A stretch of 64,000 nt of DNA from Melieria omissa (Eukaryota; Arthropoda; Insecta; Diptera; Ulidiidae): NCBI GenBank assembly GCA_963971225.1, contig OZ020269.1, positions 81,258,450 through 81,322,449 of the forward strand, given 5' to 3'. The translations under genes and the position numbers were made by a program. Positions 38,206 through 49,433 of this stretch are shown here, one piece after another. Under the pieces are notes generated by a model. That model made no database searches. It had not been told where the DNA came from and saw only the letters and a program-made list of their open reading frames with translations. Every line of letters starts with the position of its first letter. Position 1 is the first letter of the stretch.

Positions 38206-39300
38206 TCTCTGCTCACTTTTGCTTTGCTGTTGTTATGCGCGAAGGTTGTATTCGTATTCGCTTGGACCACACTTTTATCTATAATTTTATCTACGATCGC
38301 ATCTGTTAATTTAATTAGAATTTTGTAAATTTGAAAACAATTTTTAAGAGCTGCAATTCCTTACGCCAATAAAAAAAAGTCCCTTGACATGACCGAACAA
38401 CGTCGATTTACGGCGAAATGCTGGCCACGGCGATTCAACTGTCAAACACGTGAAGACGGCGAATCCAAAGTAGAATCAGCGTTGCTATTTTGCTGCATTT
38501 GCAGTCTACGATGTTTCGGAATTCAAATACCAGATATTTTAGTAAGTGCGACCTGGTTTCTATTTGGGAAGTTGTGTATATGTTTCTAAACCCGATTTGT
38601 TTTTTATTTATTGTATATACAAATTTAAGCTTTTGGAGAATAAAACTGTTGTATTTTTTCTCACGTTTTAAATAAAAAATAAATAGGAAAAGTTATAGCT
38701 TACATGGTTATAAGCTTGAAGTAGTAGCTACATGTAGCTACATGCAAATTGTTTTATGTTATCTAAATTATTGAACTAATTAAACACATTTTGTTTCCAA
38801 ACACCATGAAGCGGACAACGTTTCCTGCACGGTTTTAAGAGCGGATTTGGAAACCTCAATTTTCAAACAATTTTTATGGTAATGTATTTTCAAGCACATC
38901 CAACCCAATCAAACAATCAATCGAACGCGATTCTATTTCATTATGCGAGGACATGATATTCAGTAATTTGTTGCTGTCAAGGTTCGTTAAGCCATTGCAT
39001 TTTCACAAAGTTTACAAATACTAATAACTTTCGATAAGCAAATCATTTTCTTGCTAGGTCATTCAATTAAAAGAGGAAAGTTATGTTCGTATTCATTGCT
39101 CCAGTTTTCGAACTTCAAAATCAGCGATGCAGCTGGGCACCTTGGTTGCACCTGTTTGAATTTTCAGAGTAATAAGCACCGGCACAAATAATATTTTCAG
39201 AACGATTTGGGAGCACTGGATGCGAAATTTAAAATAAAAACTGTTTTGCATTTGCCGCTGCAATTATTTGTCTTCTTGAAGAGCGCAATAGTGGTTTAGG
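38206..39300. other. intergenic between divergent SMAP and spt-like genes
   Basis: The two flanking genes are divergently transcribed, so this roughly 1.1 kb should contain both promoters. No clear TATA box or further gene was seen. Confidence 0.4.
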
Positions 39301-41777
39301 ATGCGACAGGTATTGTTTGAAGAACTAAAAGCGCAGTTGGAGAAGTGCCGCAACTTTTTGGCGATAGGCTACGCAGGCACTCGGGATAGCGGGATCAATT
39401 GGCTAAACGTGAGTGTCGCCTTTTTGGTACGGATTCCCCCTACTAAGTTACTAAGTTAGCTCACTACTTGCAGAAATTTTGCGGCGAATGTTTGCACTTT
39501 GTAAGTGGCCTGCACAAGTATGTTGGCATCAACAAAGCTATTGAGCTTCGGTCGAACGAGCACCTAGACAGCATATATCTGTGCTTGACCCAGGTGTGTA
39601 TCTGCGCCAAGTACATGGAGCAGACTATAAAAGCGGAGAATGTTGAACGTGCTGCTATGTTGGTACGTAAAGTGCGGGCAACAGGCCACATGTTGAACTG
39701 AGTTATGTATGTCTGCGTCTTGTAGGAATTGCGGCAACATTTCCTTGACCGCTTTCATTGGTGCTTAGAGCGGATGTTGGTTTCGCTTGTTCGGTTGGCA
39801 ACGTTGCCGGCAAAAGTATGCATCTTGGCGAATTACAACTATTTGGAGTTGTTGGATGTGGTACTGGATCAAATACGGCCCTATAGTGATTATAGAGGCC
39901 AAGTTGCGCATATTGTCATCAGGGGCACCCAGGAAAGTGTGCAGGTAGCGGGAACCCCGTTTTTGTCTAACTGTAAACTACAGAAGTGGTGTTGTAAATA
40001 AACGGTTCTTCCAATGTGCAGGCTATATTTATGAGCGGACAAATTCGATCGGCGGTGAACCTTATTGTGAGTCACGTTTTAGGATTTGCCAATGTGGCGC
40101 TGAAGGATGATAAGACGGCACTCAGCGGGCTTTGTCAGAAGGTAAGTGATCAATTATCACGGAATGGGCGTTAGCTGCGCTCCGGGCTATGACACGGTGT
40201 TGCTTGCTCTTAGGTTCTTCGCGAGTGCATTGCTTTTCAGGAAGAGTGCGCCATTCACCACGAACAGGAAGAATTCAGCGATTGCAACCGCAAATTGAAG
40301 GCTATGACGTTGGAGCACGCCCTTTATCAGCTGGATAGCTACCTCAATGAGGCTTTATTGCGTCTGGTTTTCCACTGCTTCCTTGACTTTGAAAAATTCT
40401 CGATCCAAAGGATTCGCACGCTAATGCGTATGTTTAGTTCGAATAATACGGACGTGGACGAGGTCGTAGCTGATTTCGACATCAACCTGGATCGCGCTTT
40501 GCAAGTTGGTCTTCTTGCTATTGCCTATGCACCTAACTTTAAAGGTACTTTTTTTTTTTAAAGAATACGTGCCGCCGTATGTGACCATCTCCTCTTTTAA
40601 GTTTGTTTACCCGGCTGCTAACAAACTAGGATGTTTTTTTTTTTACAGTGAAGACCCTAATACGTAGCTGTTTGGCCTCGTTTGAGTCGTTAGACTCATG
40701 CATCATTCCTTCATTGCACACAAAGAACGTCGCTGACATCTACTCAGCAGTGCTTGAAGACCACTACAATGAGGAGATAATGAAATTTAAAAACATCGTA
40801 CAGGAAATAGTCGAGAGCCGCGCTTTCGTGGCCTGCTACTACGAATTGCTGGTCGAGGCCATAAATCGGTCCAACGCTAATTTTAATATCCACAGACTAC
40901 AGGAAATTGTAGCAATGGGCGAATTTCTTGTTGAACACTTCGATTTGCCTGTGAATCGAAAAGTACTAGTTACTCCCACAGAACCTTTTAAGCGGCGGGA
41001 GCTGTTTGACAATTTCACGCTGATGCTGCGCGAGTGCCACGCTATACTGGTGTGTGCCAGTCAGGTGGATGCACATCGAATACTGAAGCGGTTCAAAATT
41101 TTGCGCTCAACACTCCGTAAGTTCCTCAACACGTTCACCGAATCGTTCAGCAATCCCCCGCAAATAAATGACTTCGGGGCTGTTTTCATCGCCCCGCCTG
41201 AAAACGCTGAGGAATGCATATTCGACACGCTTGGCATTTCACCGTCTGCATGCAGCATATTATATCCGAATTTTGGAGCGGTACGCCGACTTACTATCAA
41301 CAAATCGCTTAGAGAAAACTACACTGCTCTACCGGCCGCGCATTGCTCCACTGCGCCTGAGTTGACAGAAAATGCCACTGGCCTTGAAGATGGTGCAATG
41401 TGTAGTGAGATGACTAAAGCAGAACTGGAGGAGTTGGAGGAGCAGGAAGAGCAGCTCGCGTGCGATATAGAACGAAGTGGGTATATTCCCGCCTTAAGCT
41501 GCGGTCAAAGTAGGGCTCACCTACAAACTATTCTTGTAGGACAAAGCATGCGTAGATCCATATTTAAGCTACGAACGGCCCTGGAAGACGAAGAAATATG
41601 TACACTTCACCAGACTCATTTAGAAAGCTTGGAGATTAGTGGTGAGTACATGCGCTGGCGATATGGCTTACAAGAGTAAACTGACACAACATTTCAGAAA
41701 TACTGGGAAAAATCACCGCGTTGTCTTCGAGGTATCCGAGCGATAGCGAACCTGATGCAGAGTCTAATAGCGAATAG
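39301..41777 (+). CDS. spt: spitting image/Serendipity-alpha-like protein
   Basis: Best read as the ortholog of Drosophila spitting image, the conserved relative from which the cellularization gene Serendipity alpha arose. The family resembles alpha-catenin/vinculin helical proteins and acts on actin. The assignment rests on overall character and neighbourhood, not on a sharp motif. Seven exons: 39301-39408, 39474-39662, 39726-39944, 40022-40141, 40214-40544, 40649-41641 and 41698-41777. Every donor is GT, every acceptor AG, and all phases close to 679 aa. The protein is almost wholly helical, with phrases such as SCLASFESLD, FDNFTLMLRECHAILVC and RILKRFKILRSTLRKFLNTF. A Glu-rich stretch (ELEELEEQEEQ) lies near residue 590 and the C-terminus is acidic. 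The last intron is easily missed because exon 6 reads through to a stop at 41679. The short final exon adds 26 residues. Confidence 0.75.
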
Positions 41778-42342
41778 CGGGCTCCGTTAGGTATTACGAA
41801 TACACTCCAAATGCTTCCAATAGCTTAAACCACTTTTGTTGCGTAAATGACAACTGGGTAACTTGTATATTAAGCAATAGCTCAGCGCATGGATTCTTTA
41901 ATTACTAATTTTATATGGAATTCGCATTGACAATACTAAAGTCTAGGTCTAAAGTTTTCAAGTTCAAGTATTCTTGGATTGTAAAATTTTAAAAGTTTTT
42001 GTTAATCTTTATCAATTTGATGTATCTCGACTTTTAATGCTTCGCTGGATGCTGTACATGTGCATAGTATGCACATGTATTAAATTGGGTAGTTTAAAAA
42101 GTACATTAAAAAGTTCATTAGGAGCTCTAATAAAGCGTCAATGTGGTGTTTGGCAAGCACAATCGTTCAAGCCGTTGCCATTCAGGACATTTCATCCATT
42201 AGTTTTTGTGTGACAGCCATCCGAAGCAAACTGTTGTGTTTCTAATAATTATTTTAAAGCCAATTGTCATTCATGTAACGCTGTAGAAACTTCATAAGCG
42301 CCGCATATCTATTTCTACAGCTCATCGACATTTGCACTGCCC
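41778..42342. other. spt-like 3' flank, no separate gene
   Basis: Probably 3' UTR followed by intergenic DNA. The frame at 41974-42213 has no recognisable content. Confidence 0.4.
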
Positions 42343-42528
42343 ATGGACGTAAGTTTATGGCCGAAATATAGAAAGAAATTTGATTGGAAAAAAGTTAGTT
42401 TCTTATCTGGGATCATTATTTATACTTTGTTAAGAATATATGATTTCTACATTGCAAAAAGTGTCAGAAATTCGGAACTAGGATTACAGACTCAATGTGC
42501 GAATGGTTCGAGTATTTTAAGTAAATAA
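42343..42528 (+). CDS. hypothetical single-pass membrane microprotein (61 aa)
   Basis: I do not recognise this protein. The frame starts at an ATG in good context (GCCCATGGA). Residues 1-17 are basic (WPKYRKKFDWKK), followed by one hydrophobic segment of about 17-20 residues (VSFLSGIIIYTLLRIY) and a polar tail. This is the layout of small mitochondrial or ER tail proteins. An AATAAA lies 63 bases after the stop (42591-42596). A caution is that GTAAGT directly follows ATGGAC, so those first bases could instead be the end of an exon whose partner lies downstream. Confidence 0.4.
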   Translation: MDVSLWPKYRKKFDWKKVSFLSGIIIYTLLRIYDFYIAKSVRNSELGLQTQCANGSSILSK

Positions 42529-42590
42529 CATGTATGACATATTTTGCCTACATTTAATGTCTTTTGTGTTATGAATAAGTAAAACTGTAT

Positions 42591-42596
42591 AATAAA
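42591..42596 (+). terminator. possible poly(A) signal
   Basis: AATAAA lies 63 bases after the stop of the 61-codon frame. In AT-rich DNA it may be coincidental. Confidence 0.35.
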
Positions 42597-44801
42597 TTAT
42601 GCTGCAAAAAATCTTACTCTCACATTTGGTATACTCAGCAAAGAGATGTGTCAAATGAATATTTTAATATCGTTGTTTATAATGAAAAACTCCAATATTT
42701 AATGTGTAGTGGTCTGTTAGTTGAAGTACTAGTTGAATTAGTATTTCAATTCATCGCCAAAGAAAAAATAATTGCGTTTTCGACTTCTTACCTTCGCTGT
42801 ATGCTGAGTGGCGTTGTGTATTAATAGCAAAATCATTGTTGTCAGAGCTTGTCGACATCGCAACTTTGGGTATAAAATTATAAGTGCGTGGTTTTTTTTT
42901 TAAACAATTTTAAGACCTTCAGGCGCATCAAGTGCTTCAAATCTTCCATGTTCTACTTGGTGACGGGGGATAATTTTATAATATAACTGAATTATTAATG
43001 GAAGTGGTTGGTCCGCAATAAAAGGAAAACAGAGGCGTTACAAAGTTTGTTATACTTACAAACATGAAATGAAAGAAATCTTGTGTCTTAGGTTAGGTGA
43101 TACCATATATTTCACCCGTTTTTGAAATATGTATGCAACACTTTCCAAAATATGTGTCTTACTTTTGAAAAAAATCTTGACTGATATTTCATTTAAATGT
43201 AATTTTTATTTTTAAAAATATGTGTATATATAAGTATATCTTAGTTATATATAAGTGTATATATAAGTATAACATTTAAAATTAGATGCTTTTTTTATAG
43301 TTAAATGGAGCTTGTAAGAAGTTCGTTATCAATTATTTTCATAAAAGGAGCACACCGCATTGTAACTTATATACCCCGCATCTAAACTGCGATAACCATA
43401 AAAAGGTTTTGAGTAAAACCTTTATTTTGAAATAAAACTAAATAATAGCATAACGCATCACAAATAGCTGTTAAACCTGTTTAATTAAAAAAAATAGAGC
43501 ATTATGCAAGTTGAAAAAAAAATTATTTACATAAGTTGATCATAAAACTTTCAATGTGTTGCACCTCCTTTTCTTTATGCACTTCAAGACGGCGATCTAT
43601 ACTAATAAAATTATACTATAATTAAAATATGTATGCGTTTAGTCAATGCCCCAGCCGACTATATTGCAAACTATCTCTATGGACTTTCCTGTTTATATTT
43701 TTCTGGGTTTTCGATAGAGCCAACAGGGAAATTCGGAAATTGCGATGTTATAAAAATGTAATCAATCTTTGTGGTATCTTTTGGTGGTCAAAATTTACGT
43801 GCCGTATGTGCTAGTACGTGGACACTATTTTTAGACAAATTATGGCACAATATACAAAAATATGTAATACTATCTAAAGTTGGTAAAGAATTAAAGGATA
43901 TTCTACCTATTTAGTTGGATTTGTTATTTCTTTAAAGGATCGAATGTCATTGTTACTTTCTTTTCAAAAAGCATTAGTAGCTCCTAACAATTTTTAGTAG
44001 TAATTTTTCGATAACGCTCTTGAACAATATCAGTTTAAATTAGGTCGTATTCGATTAAAACGTCCAAGAACTACTTAACCGCTTTTTCGAGTTCTTTTCT
44101 TTTCAATTTCTCGAAATAAAAACTTAACAAAAATTAATAGATCTTAGTTCTGTTGGGTACTTTAAAATATAAATAATATTCTTAAAACCAACAATCTAAT
44201 GAAAGTTTGGCTGAGATTTTTCAGGATTGCTATTACACTATGTAGTTATATTATGTAGAGTATAAATTATATAAATCAGTTTGTCGGTGTCATAAGTTCT
44301 TACTTTTGGCTTATAAATTATAACGTACGATATAATGTACGCGAAGTGACAATCTAGCATATATATATATATATATATATAAGCATTAATTTTTATTATT
44401 AATTAATTAACTTAAAAATATGGTGTCGCTTTCAGTCCTCGGTTCTTAAAGTTATGGAAGGCATTTGTTATAATTTTTGCTACGTAAATGTGTGTGACAA
44501 CTTGGAAGTCACCCACTTTTAATCCGTTTAGTAAAAGCTGTACAAGTTCGGTTAATTGCAGGTATATACATATATAAATAACGGATACAATAGTCTGTGG
44601 CGAACTAAAGCCTAGATTCCCAGTTACATGTGTCGTGGGTGCTGTTTGTTATGAATGGGACGAATCTAAAATTTTAGGTCAATTCTAAAAGGCGGATGAC
44701 AGTGGCTTAACAGATGTGAAAATCATAACTTCTGAACATATATATATATATATGTAATATAGCCGAAGATAAAAATACGAAGAGACTGTACTATTGACAA
44801 T
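42597..44801. other. intergenic, repeat fragments
   Basis: 43087-43150 contains a short copy of the SINE-like repeat (TTAGGTTAGGTGATACCA, then CACCCGTTTTTGAAAT and TGTATGCAACACT). (AT)n tracts lie at about 44358-44381 and 44739-44752. No gene is recognised. Confidence 0.5.
43087..43150 (+). repeat. SINE-like repeat fragment (copy C)
   Basis: It shares the blocks GGTTAGGT, ATATTTCACCCGTTTTTGAA and TGTATGCAACACT, in order and in the same orientation, with the copy at 59161-60090. The insertion-bearing middle and the tRNA-like part are missing. Confidence 0.65.
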
Positions 44802-46027
44802 GTGCCGGTAAGTCCCTTACCAGATGTGGACATGAGCGAGGAATGTGCCACAACCAGTGCATCGAATAACGTACCTAAGAAGTTTGAAATCGTCACATAC
44901 CCTAAAGATTTTATCGGAGATGTTTTTGTTCTTGTCGACTCTTCTGCAGCAGAGGAGATGAAAAACACAAAAGTAAAAAATGGGTTATATTTATGGGAAA
45001 AGATTAGAAATATTAAAGCCAAAGGAATAGTATCCATTAATGCCATAGGTTTATCGCTGTACAAGATAAAGTTAAGTAATGTTTCAGACGCAAACAACTT
45101 TATTACAAATGAGCAGTTAAAAAGTAACAAGCTACGTGCCTTCATTCCCAATAGCTTCATAGAAACATATGGGGCCATTCGCGATACCCCATTATACCTT
45201 TCGGAGAAAGATATATTTGATCAATTGAGTCAGACCCACAAGATAAGATCAGTACAAAGATTCACAAAGCGGGACAACAGTGATCCAACTAAATTTATTC
45301 CCACATACGCGGTGAAAATAGGATTTGTAGGCAGTGAAATCCCAACGAAATACTACTAGACTATACCATGCTAACTGTCAGCCATTATTTCCCTCCAGTA
45401 AGGCAATGTAATAATTGTGGACGACTTGGACACACACAAAGGGGATGCCGATCTCAAAAACGGTGTTTGAAATGTGGCTCTCCCAGCAAGTGCATCTTAT
45501 GTGGCGAACAGGGTCACAGCGCGCAGGATAAAAACAAGTGCAATATTTGGAACCGGGAAAAAGCCATAAAACAGATAATGACAATTAAAAAACTGTCCAG
45601 AAAGGAAGTTATGAATACATATAATCCGTCTACGACAAATCGGTTTGCGTTATTAGAAAATTATAACCAAGAATTTCCAGCACTCTCAAGCACTCCCAAT
45701 CACAAAAAAAGAAATGATCAAGAAGTAAATCGCATACTTACTAAAGAATCCTTCAATCAAGTAGCTAAACGTTATAGCAATAGAGCAAACAAAACTATGC
45801 CAACCCCCATAGTTACTAATTTTAATAGACAATACAGGGAAAAGATAATTTCACTAAACTCTATAAAGCCAAACCCTCACAAGGTTTCGGAAATAGAAAA
45901 AATTTCAAATGAACTCTGCAAATTTGTAGGAGACTATTTTAAGAAATCAGATAAACAAATCGAGCCAAACACAGTAGCACACTTCAGCAAAAGACTGGAA
46001 AAACTCTTTACAGATTTGATAATTTAA
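44802..46027 (+). pseudogene. LINE ORF1 (gag-like, CCHC zinc knuckles), frameshifted
   Basis: ORF1 of a non-LTR retrotransposon, a nucleic-acid-binding coat protein. 44802-45359 covers the N-terminal part and ends at a stop. The frame resumes at 45368 in another phase with a run of zinc knuckles: CNNCGRLGHTQRGC (CX2CX4HX4C), CLKCGSPSKC and CILCGEQGHSAQDKNKC. Such a cluster is typical of Jockey, I and LOA-type ORF1 proteins. The frame break between the two parts marks it as dead. Confidence 0.85.
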
Positions 46028-46033
46028 GCTTCA

Positions 46034-47864
46034 ATGAAAATTCTTCAATATAACTGTCAGTCATTAGCAAGCAACTCATCAAATATTGAATATTTTCTTA
46101 ATCAGAATAACTATGACATCTGTTGTTTAATTGAAATTTTCTCTCACAATGACATCAGAAACCCACACAAACTCATAAATTTTAACATAATAAAGAAAAC
46201 TAGACCCGATGGCTACGGCGTAGTCGCCATAGGAGTAAGAAAATCAGTATGCATTAAAAATATACACCACAGCACTAACCACGACATTGTGATCATTAAA
46301 ACACAAAATTTAACTAAAAATTTCACAATTTGCTCAGTTTACTTTGAACCCAGTCTTAATATTTCAGATTTTACCAACGAGATAAATCGTATTTTTTCCG
46401 AGGGCGAAAACTAAATGATAGTCTCAACACTACAAACTTTATCTGTTTAAATGATGGCTCAAAAACGTTTCAACGAGACCTGAACAACCCAGCAGGTACG
46501 GTCCCAGATCTGACCCTGACCAATTCTACCCTTCAAGCGACTTGGTATACAACGCAAGTTCTATTGGGAGGTAGCCATCATTTTCCAATCACGGTTGAAT
46601 TTCAAAGTGCAATCATATGGCAAATTCCTGGCAAGAAGGAAACTTTTCGCTGCGCTACAGAACTTAGATCTTGAAGCTAACATTGAGGATATCTCTGAAA
46701 AAATACAAAATGAAATTGACGATGCAACTTTCCAAGTCACAAATAAGAGGACCCCAAAATATTGGTGGAATGATGATCTGAATAGATAGTTTAGATTACA
46801 AGTTGCTTCTAGGAATAAATGTAACAGATATCCATCTTCCCAAAATTTTTAAGATGCATTTACCGCAATGTCCAATTGGAAAGATGCGGTCAAAAAAGCG
46901 AAAAAAGACAGCTATAATGAGAAAATTGAGGAACTCAATAAAAACGCAAACACACGCGAAGAATGGCGTTTCATCAAAAATGTCAAAGGTAGCCTTAATC
47001 GCCAGGAATTCAGTCAGTGGGATGACGAGAACAATGACGCATATCTAAGGTTCTTGAAAAGTCAGGTTCCTACTAGGCCCATAAACACTCCAACACTTTT
47101 GACATGGTCATCTCCCCGCACTGACCTACGATTTACCTTCGAAGAATTCACCAACATCTTAAAAAACAAAACCAAACCATCCGCGGGAGGGCAGGACAAG
47201 GTCACCTATAAGATGCTCAAAGCCCTTTCAGATGTAGGCCGCGGTGCCCTACTTACGGCCTTAAATGATGCATTCCTCAATTGTAAAATAACCGAAACAA
47301 TAGCAATAAAGGTTGTGCTTATATCAAAAAGGAACAAGAATTTAAACAACTACAAAAGCTACAGACCTACTTCCCTTATATCGGTCTTGCTATAGTCAAT
47401 CAATCTAATGATCAAAAGCAGGCTTACAGGGATTTTGGACCAAACTAACTTACTCTCTAACAGATGCAATGCATATGGGAAAAACAAGTCGGCGCCCAAG
47501 TGCAAAAACCGTTTGCTAAACCAAAATCCCTTTTTTAAGAACCAAAACTACAAGACTATTGTCCAAACTAGATCTAAATAATGCAAACAACTGTGTCCAG
47601 ATAGATACCCTAAATAACATGCTCAGGGAAATGGATGTCCGCATACAGCAATTGGACTCAAATTTTTTCTCACGTAGATTTCTTCACCTAGGTAATAGTC
47701 AAATGAAGGTTAACGATGGCTTGCCACAAGGCAGTTGTCTGTCCCCACTTCTTTTCAACATCTACACCAACTCCTTACATAAAATCGAAGATGATTCTAC
47801 TTTAGTTTTTCAATATGCAAATGGTTTTATTAGTCCATCGCATAGACCCTTGTTGAGTCCTTAG
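46034..47864 (+). pseudogene. LINE ORF2 (endonuclease and reverse transcriptase), decayed
   Basis: 46034-46414 reads as an apurinic-type endonuclease start (MKILQYNCQSL with its metal-site Asn, then a Glu in CLIEIF). After stops, 46868-47395 gives the first reverse transcriptase blocks (AGGQDKVTYKMLKAL, LISKRNKN, NYKSYRPTSLI), and 47559-47864 gives GLPQGSCLSPLLFNIY. The catalytic YADD box is replaced by YANG, and similarity ends soon after, so the 3' part of the element is missing. Several stops and shifts separate the pieces. The clade (I/Jockey/LOA-like) is not resolved. Confidence 0.85.
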
Positions 47865-48603
47865 TGATGCCAGATGGAGATCCGTTTACGAGTTATAGTA
47901 GTGATCCCTAAGAATGCGAGTGGTTTTGGCAAACTTCAGCAACCGGTTTAGGCCTAACATCGCTGATTCCGCTAATCCGACGACATTTTACACCTAACTC
48001 GTTAATTGGTTTACAAAAAATTTGTATATTTTTGACCATCCAAGAAAACGCTTTAAGTTCCATATTTTCCGATTTTGAGGTCCGCGGCATTTTAAAACTT
48101 ATATAAATAAGTTGCATGGAAAAAGAAGCCGTGCGGTGTTGTTAATGCGATAAGGTGAAAATCGTGTCGGTTTTTTAGTTTAGAAATTACGATCAAAAAT
48201 ATGGGAAAAGTAGAGGAAAAACTGAAAAAATTACACGGTACCTATATCTCACTAAATAGAGCTGCTAGAAAAAAATCTGAGAATGGATTCGAAATCAGCG
48301 CACCCAAATTAGTAAGAAACAGTAGAAAAACTCCATGCAACAGAAAAAGTGTTTTTTTGTTGTGCTGTGTTATTAATATTTTGCTCAATTAAATGTTTTT
48401 CTTCTCAATGAAAAGGTAAAGGAAAAGAAATAAATAATAAAAGTCGAATACAAAGTTTAAAAAATATTTCTGAGCCAATGAAATTTCTATTGGCGTTCGA
48501 ATTCGGTACAGAGATACGTTTTTGCTTTTCGTATAAATAAAATGTGCATGCACTCGAATTTTATAGCTTGAATGTGATCAGTCCCATTAATTTCATTTGT
48601 CAT
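47865..48603. other. no gene seen
   Basis: This follows the point where LINE similarity stops. It is AT-rich, and the frames at 47908-48117 and 48201-48392 are short with no domain. Confidence 0.45.
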
Positions 48604-48612
48604 ATTTATACC

Positions 48613-49049
48613 CATAGTGAAATCAATAAAGTGTACCAGGTAGATGACGTACACTTATTTCTCTGAGTAGCAATTGTCAATGTGTCAGTTCGCTTAATTT
48701 TTATTTTTGTTGTCGCAAAAATAGCAGAACATTTAAAATTGACTTTCAGTACTCCACCAGAAATATATATTTTCGTAATGTAATTTATGTTAGAAAAACA
48801 TACAAACTGCATTGCCATGCGTTTTTTTGCAGAGACAGCTCGTTTTTCCTGGCATGTGATTGCGCATTTTGTGCCGGTTTTGGTGCAGAATGTTTCCAAA
48901 CAACAATTTGTTTTGAATTTTTTTCATACAGAACAGACGGGTTATGAACTCTGACATTTGTCAGCATAATGACATTAACTGTCAGGAAATAAGTGTACGA
49001 TGAAGAAGAGAGTTCCTGCTATCTGGTACACTTTATTGATTTCACTATG
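48613..49049. mobile_element. MITE with 27-bp inverted repeats and 9-bp target duplication
   Basis: Terminal inverted repeats begin CATAGTGAAATCAATAAAGT and continue identically through TGTACCAG before diverging. Both flanks carry ATTTATACC (48604-48612 and 49050-49058). Ends starting CA and closing TG resemble P-superfamily elements, which usually make 7-8 bp duplications. Nine bases is typical of Mutator elements. The 437-bp interior has no transposase. Confidence 0.85.
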
Positions 49050-49058
49050 ATTTATACC

Positions 49059-49433
49059 TATACTTTCATGCAAAGACTTATTGTGATTCTTAATCATTGC
49101 AAGACAGTCGAAATGAGAATTTCGAACAAATAAACGCTTTTTTTGTTTTGCCAAATTTGACCAGCATTGGCTTGTTGAAGAAGCTATAACCCACCTATAA
49201 TATTGTGATTTACTAAATTTCATTAGTTCGGTGGGTCTAGGGGATGTTCCCTAACAATAGAACATTACTGGTCTTAGTGCGTCACAACCCTTATTAATAT
49301 ATATTTATCTACATAAGCCCAAATCTTACTAACCTAAAATGTCGCAGTGAAAAAGCCAAAAATACATGGACAAATTAAACAAGAAGAACACTAGCCGAGT
49401 GAAAGGCTGATTTGGAAAATACTCCTGTTTTTG
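49059..49433. other. Dark 3' flank
   Basis: Probably holds the Dark 3' UTR on the minus strand. No other feature seen. Confidence 0.4.

Noticed and set aside
41642..41679. Read-through end of the spt-like protein (GEYMRWRYGLQE)
   Set aside because: A GTGAGT donor and TTTCAG acceptor 56 bases apart join in phase to a short acidic last exon, the more typical structure.
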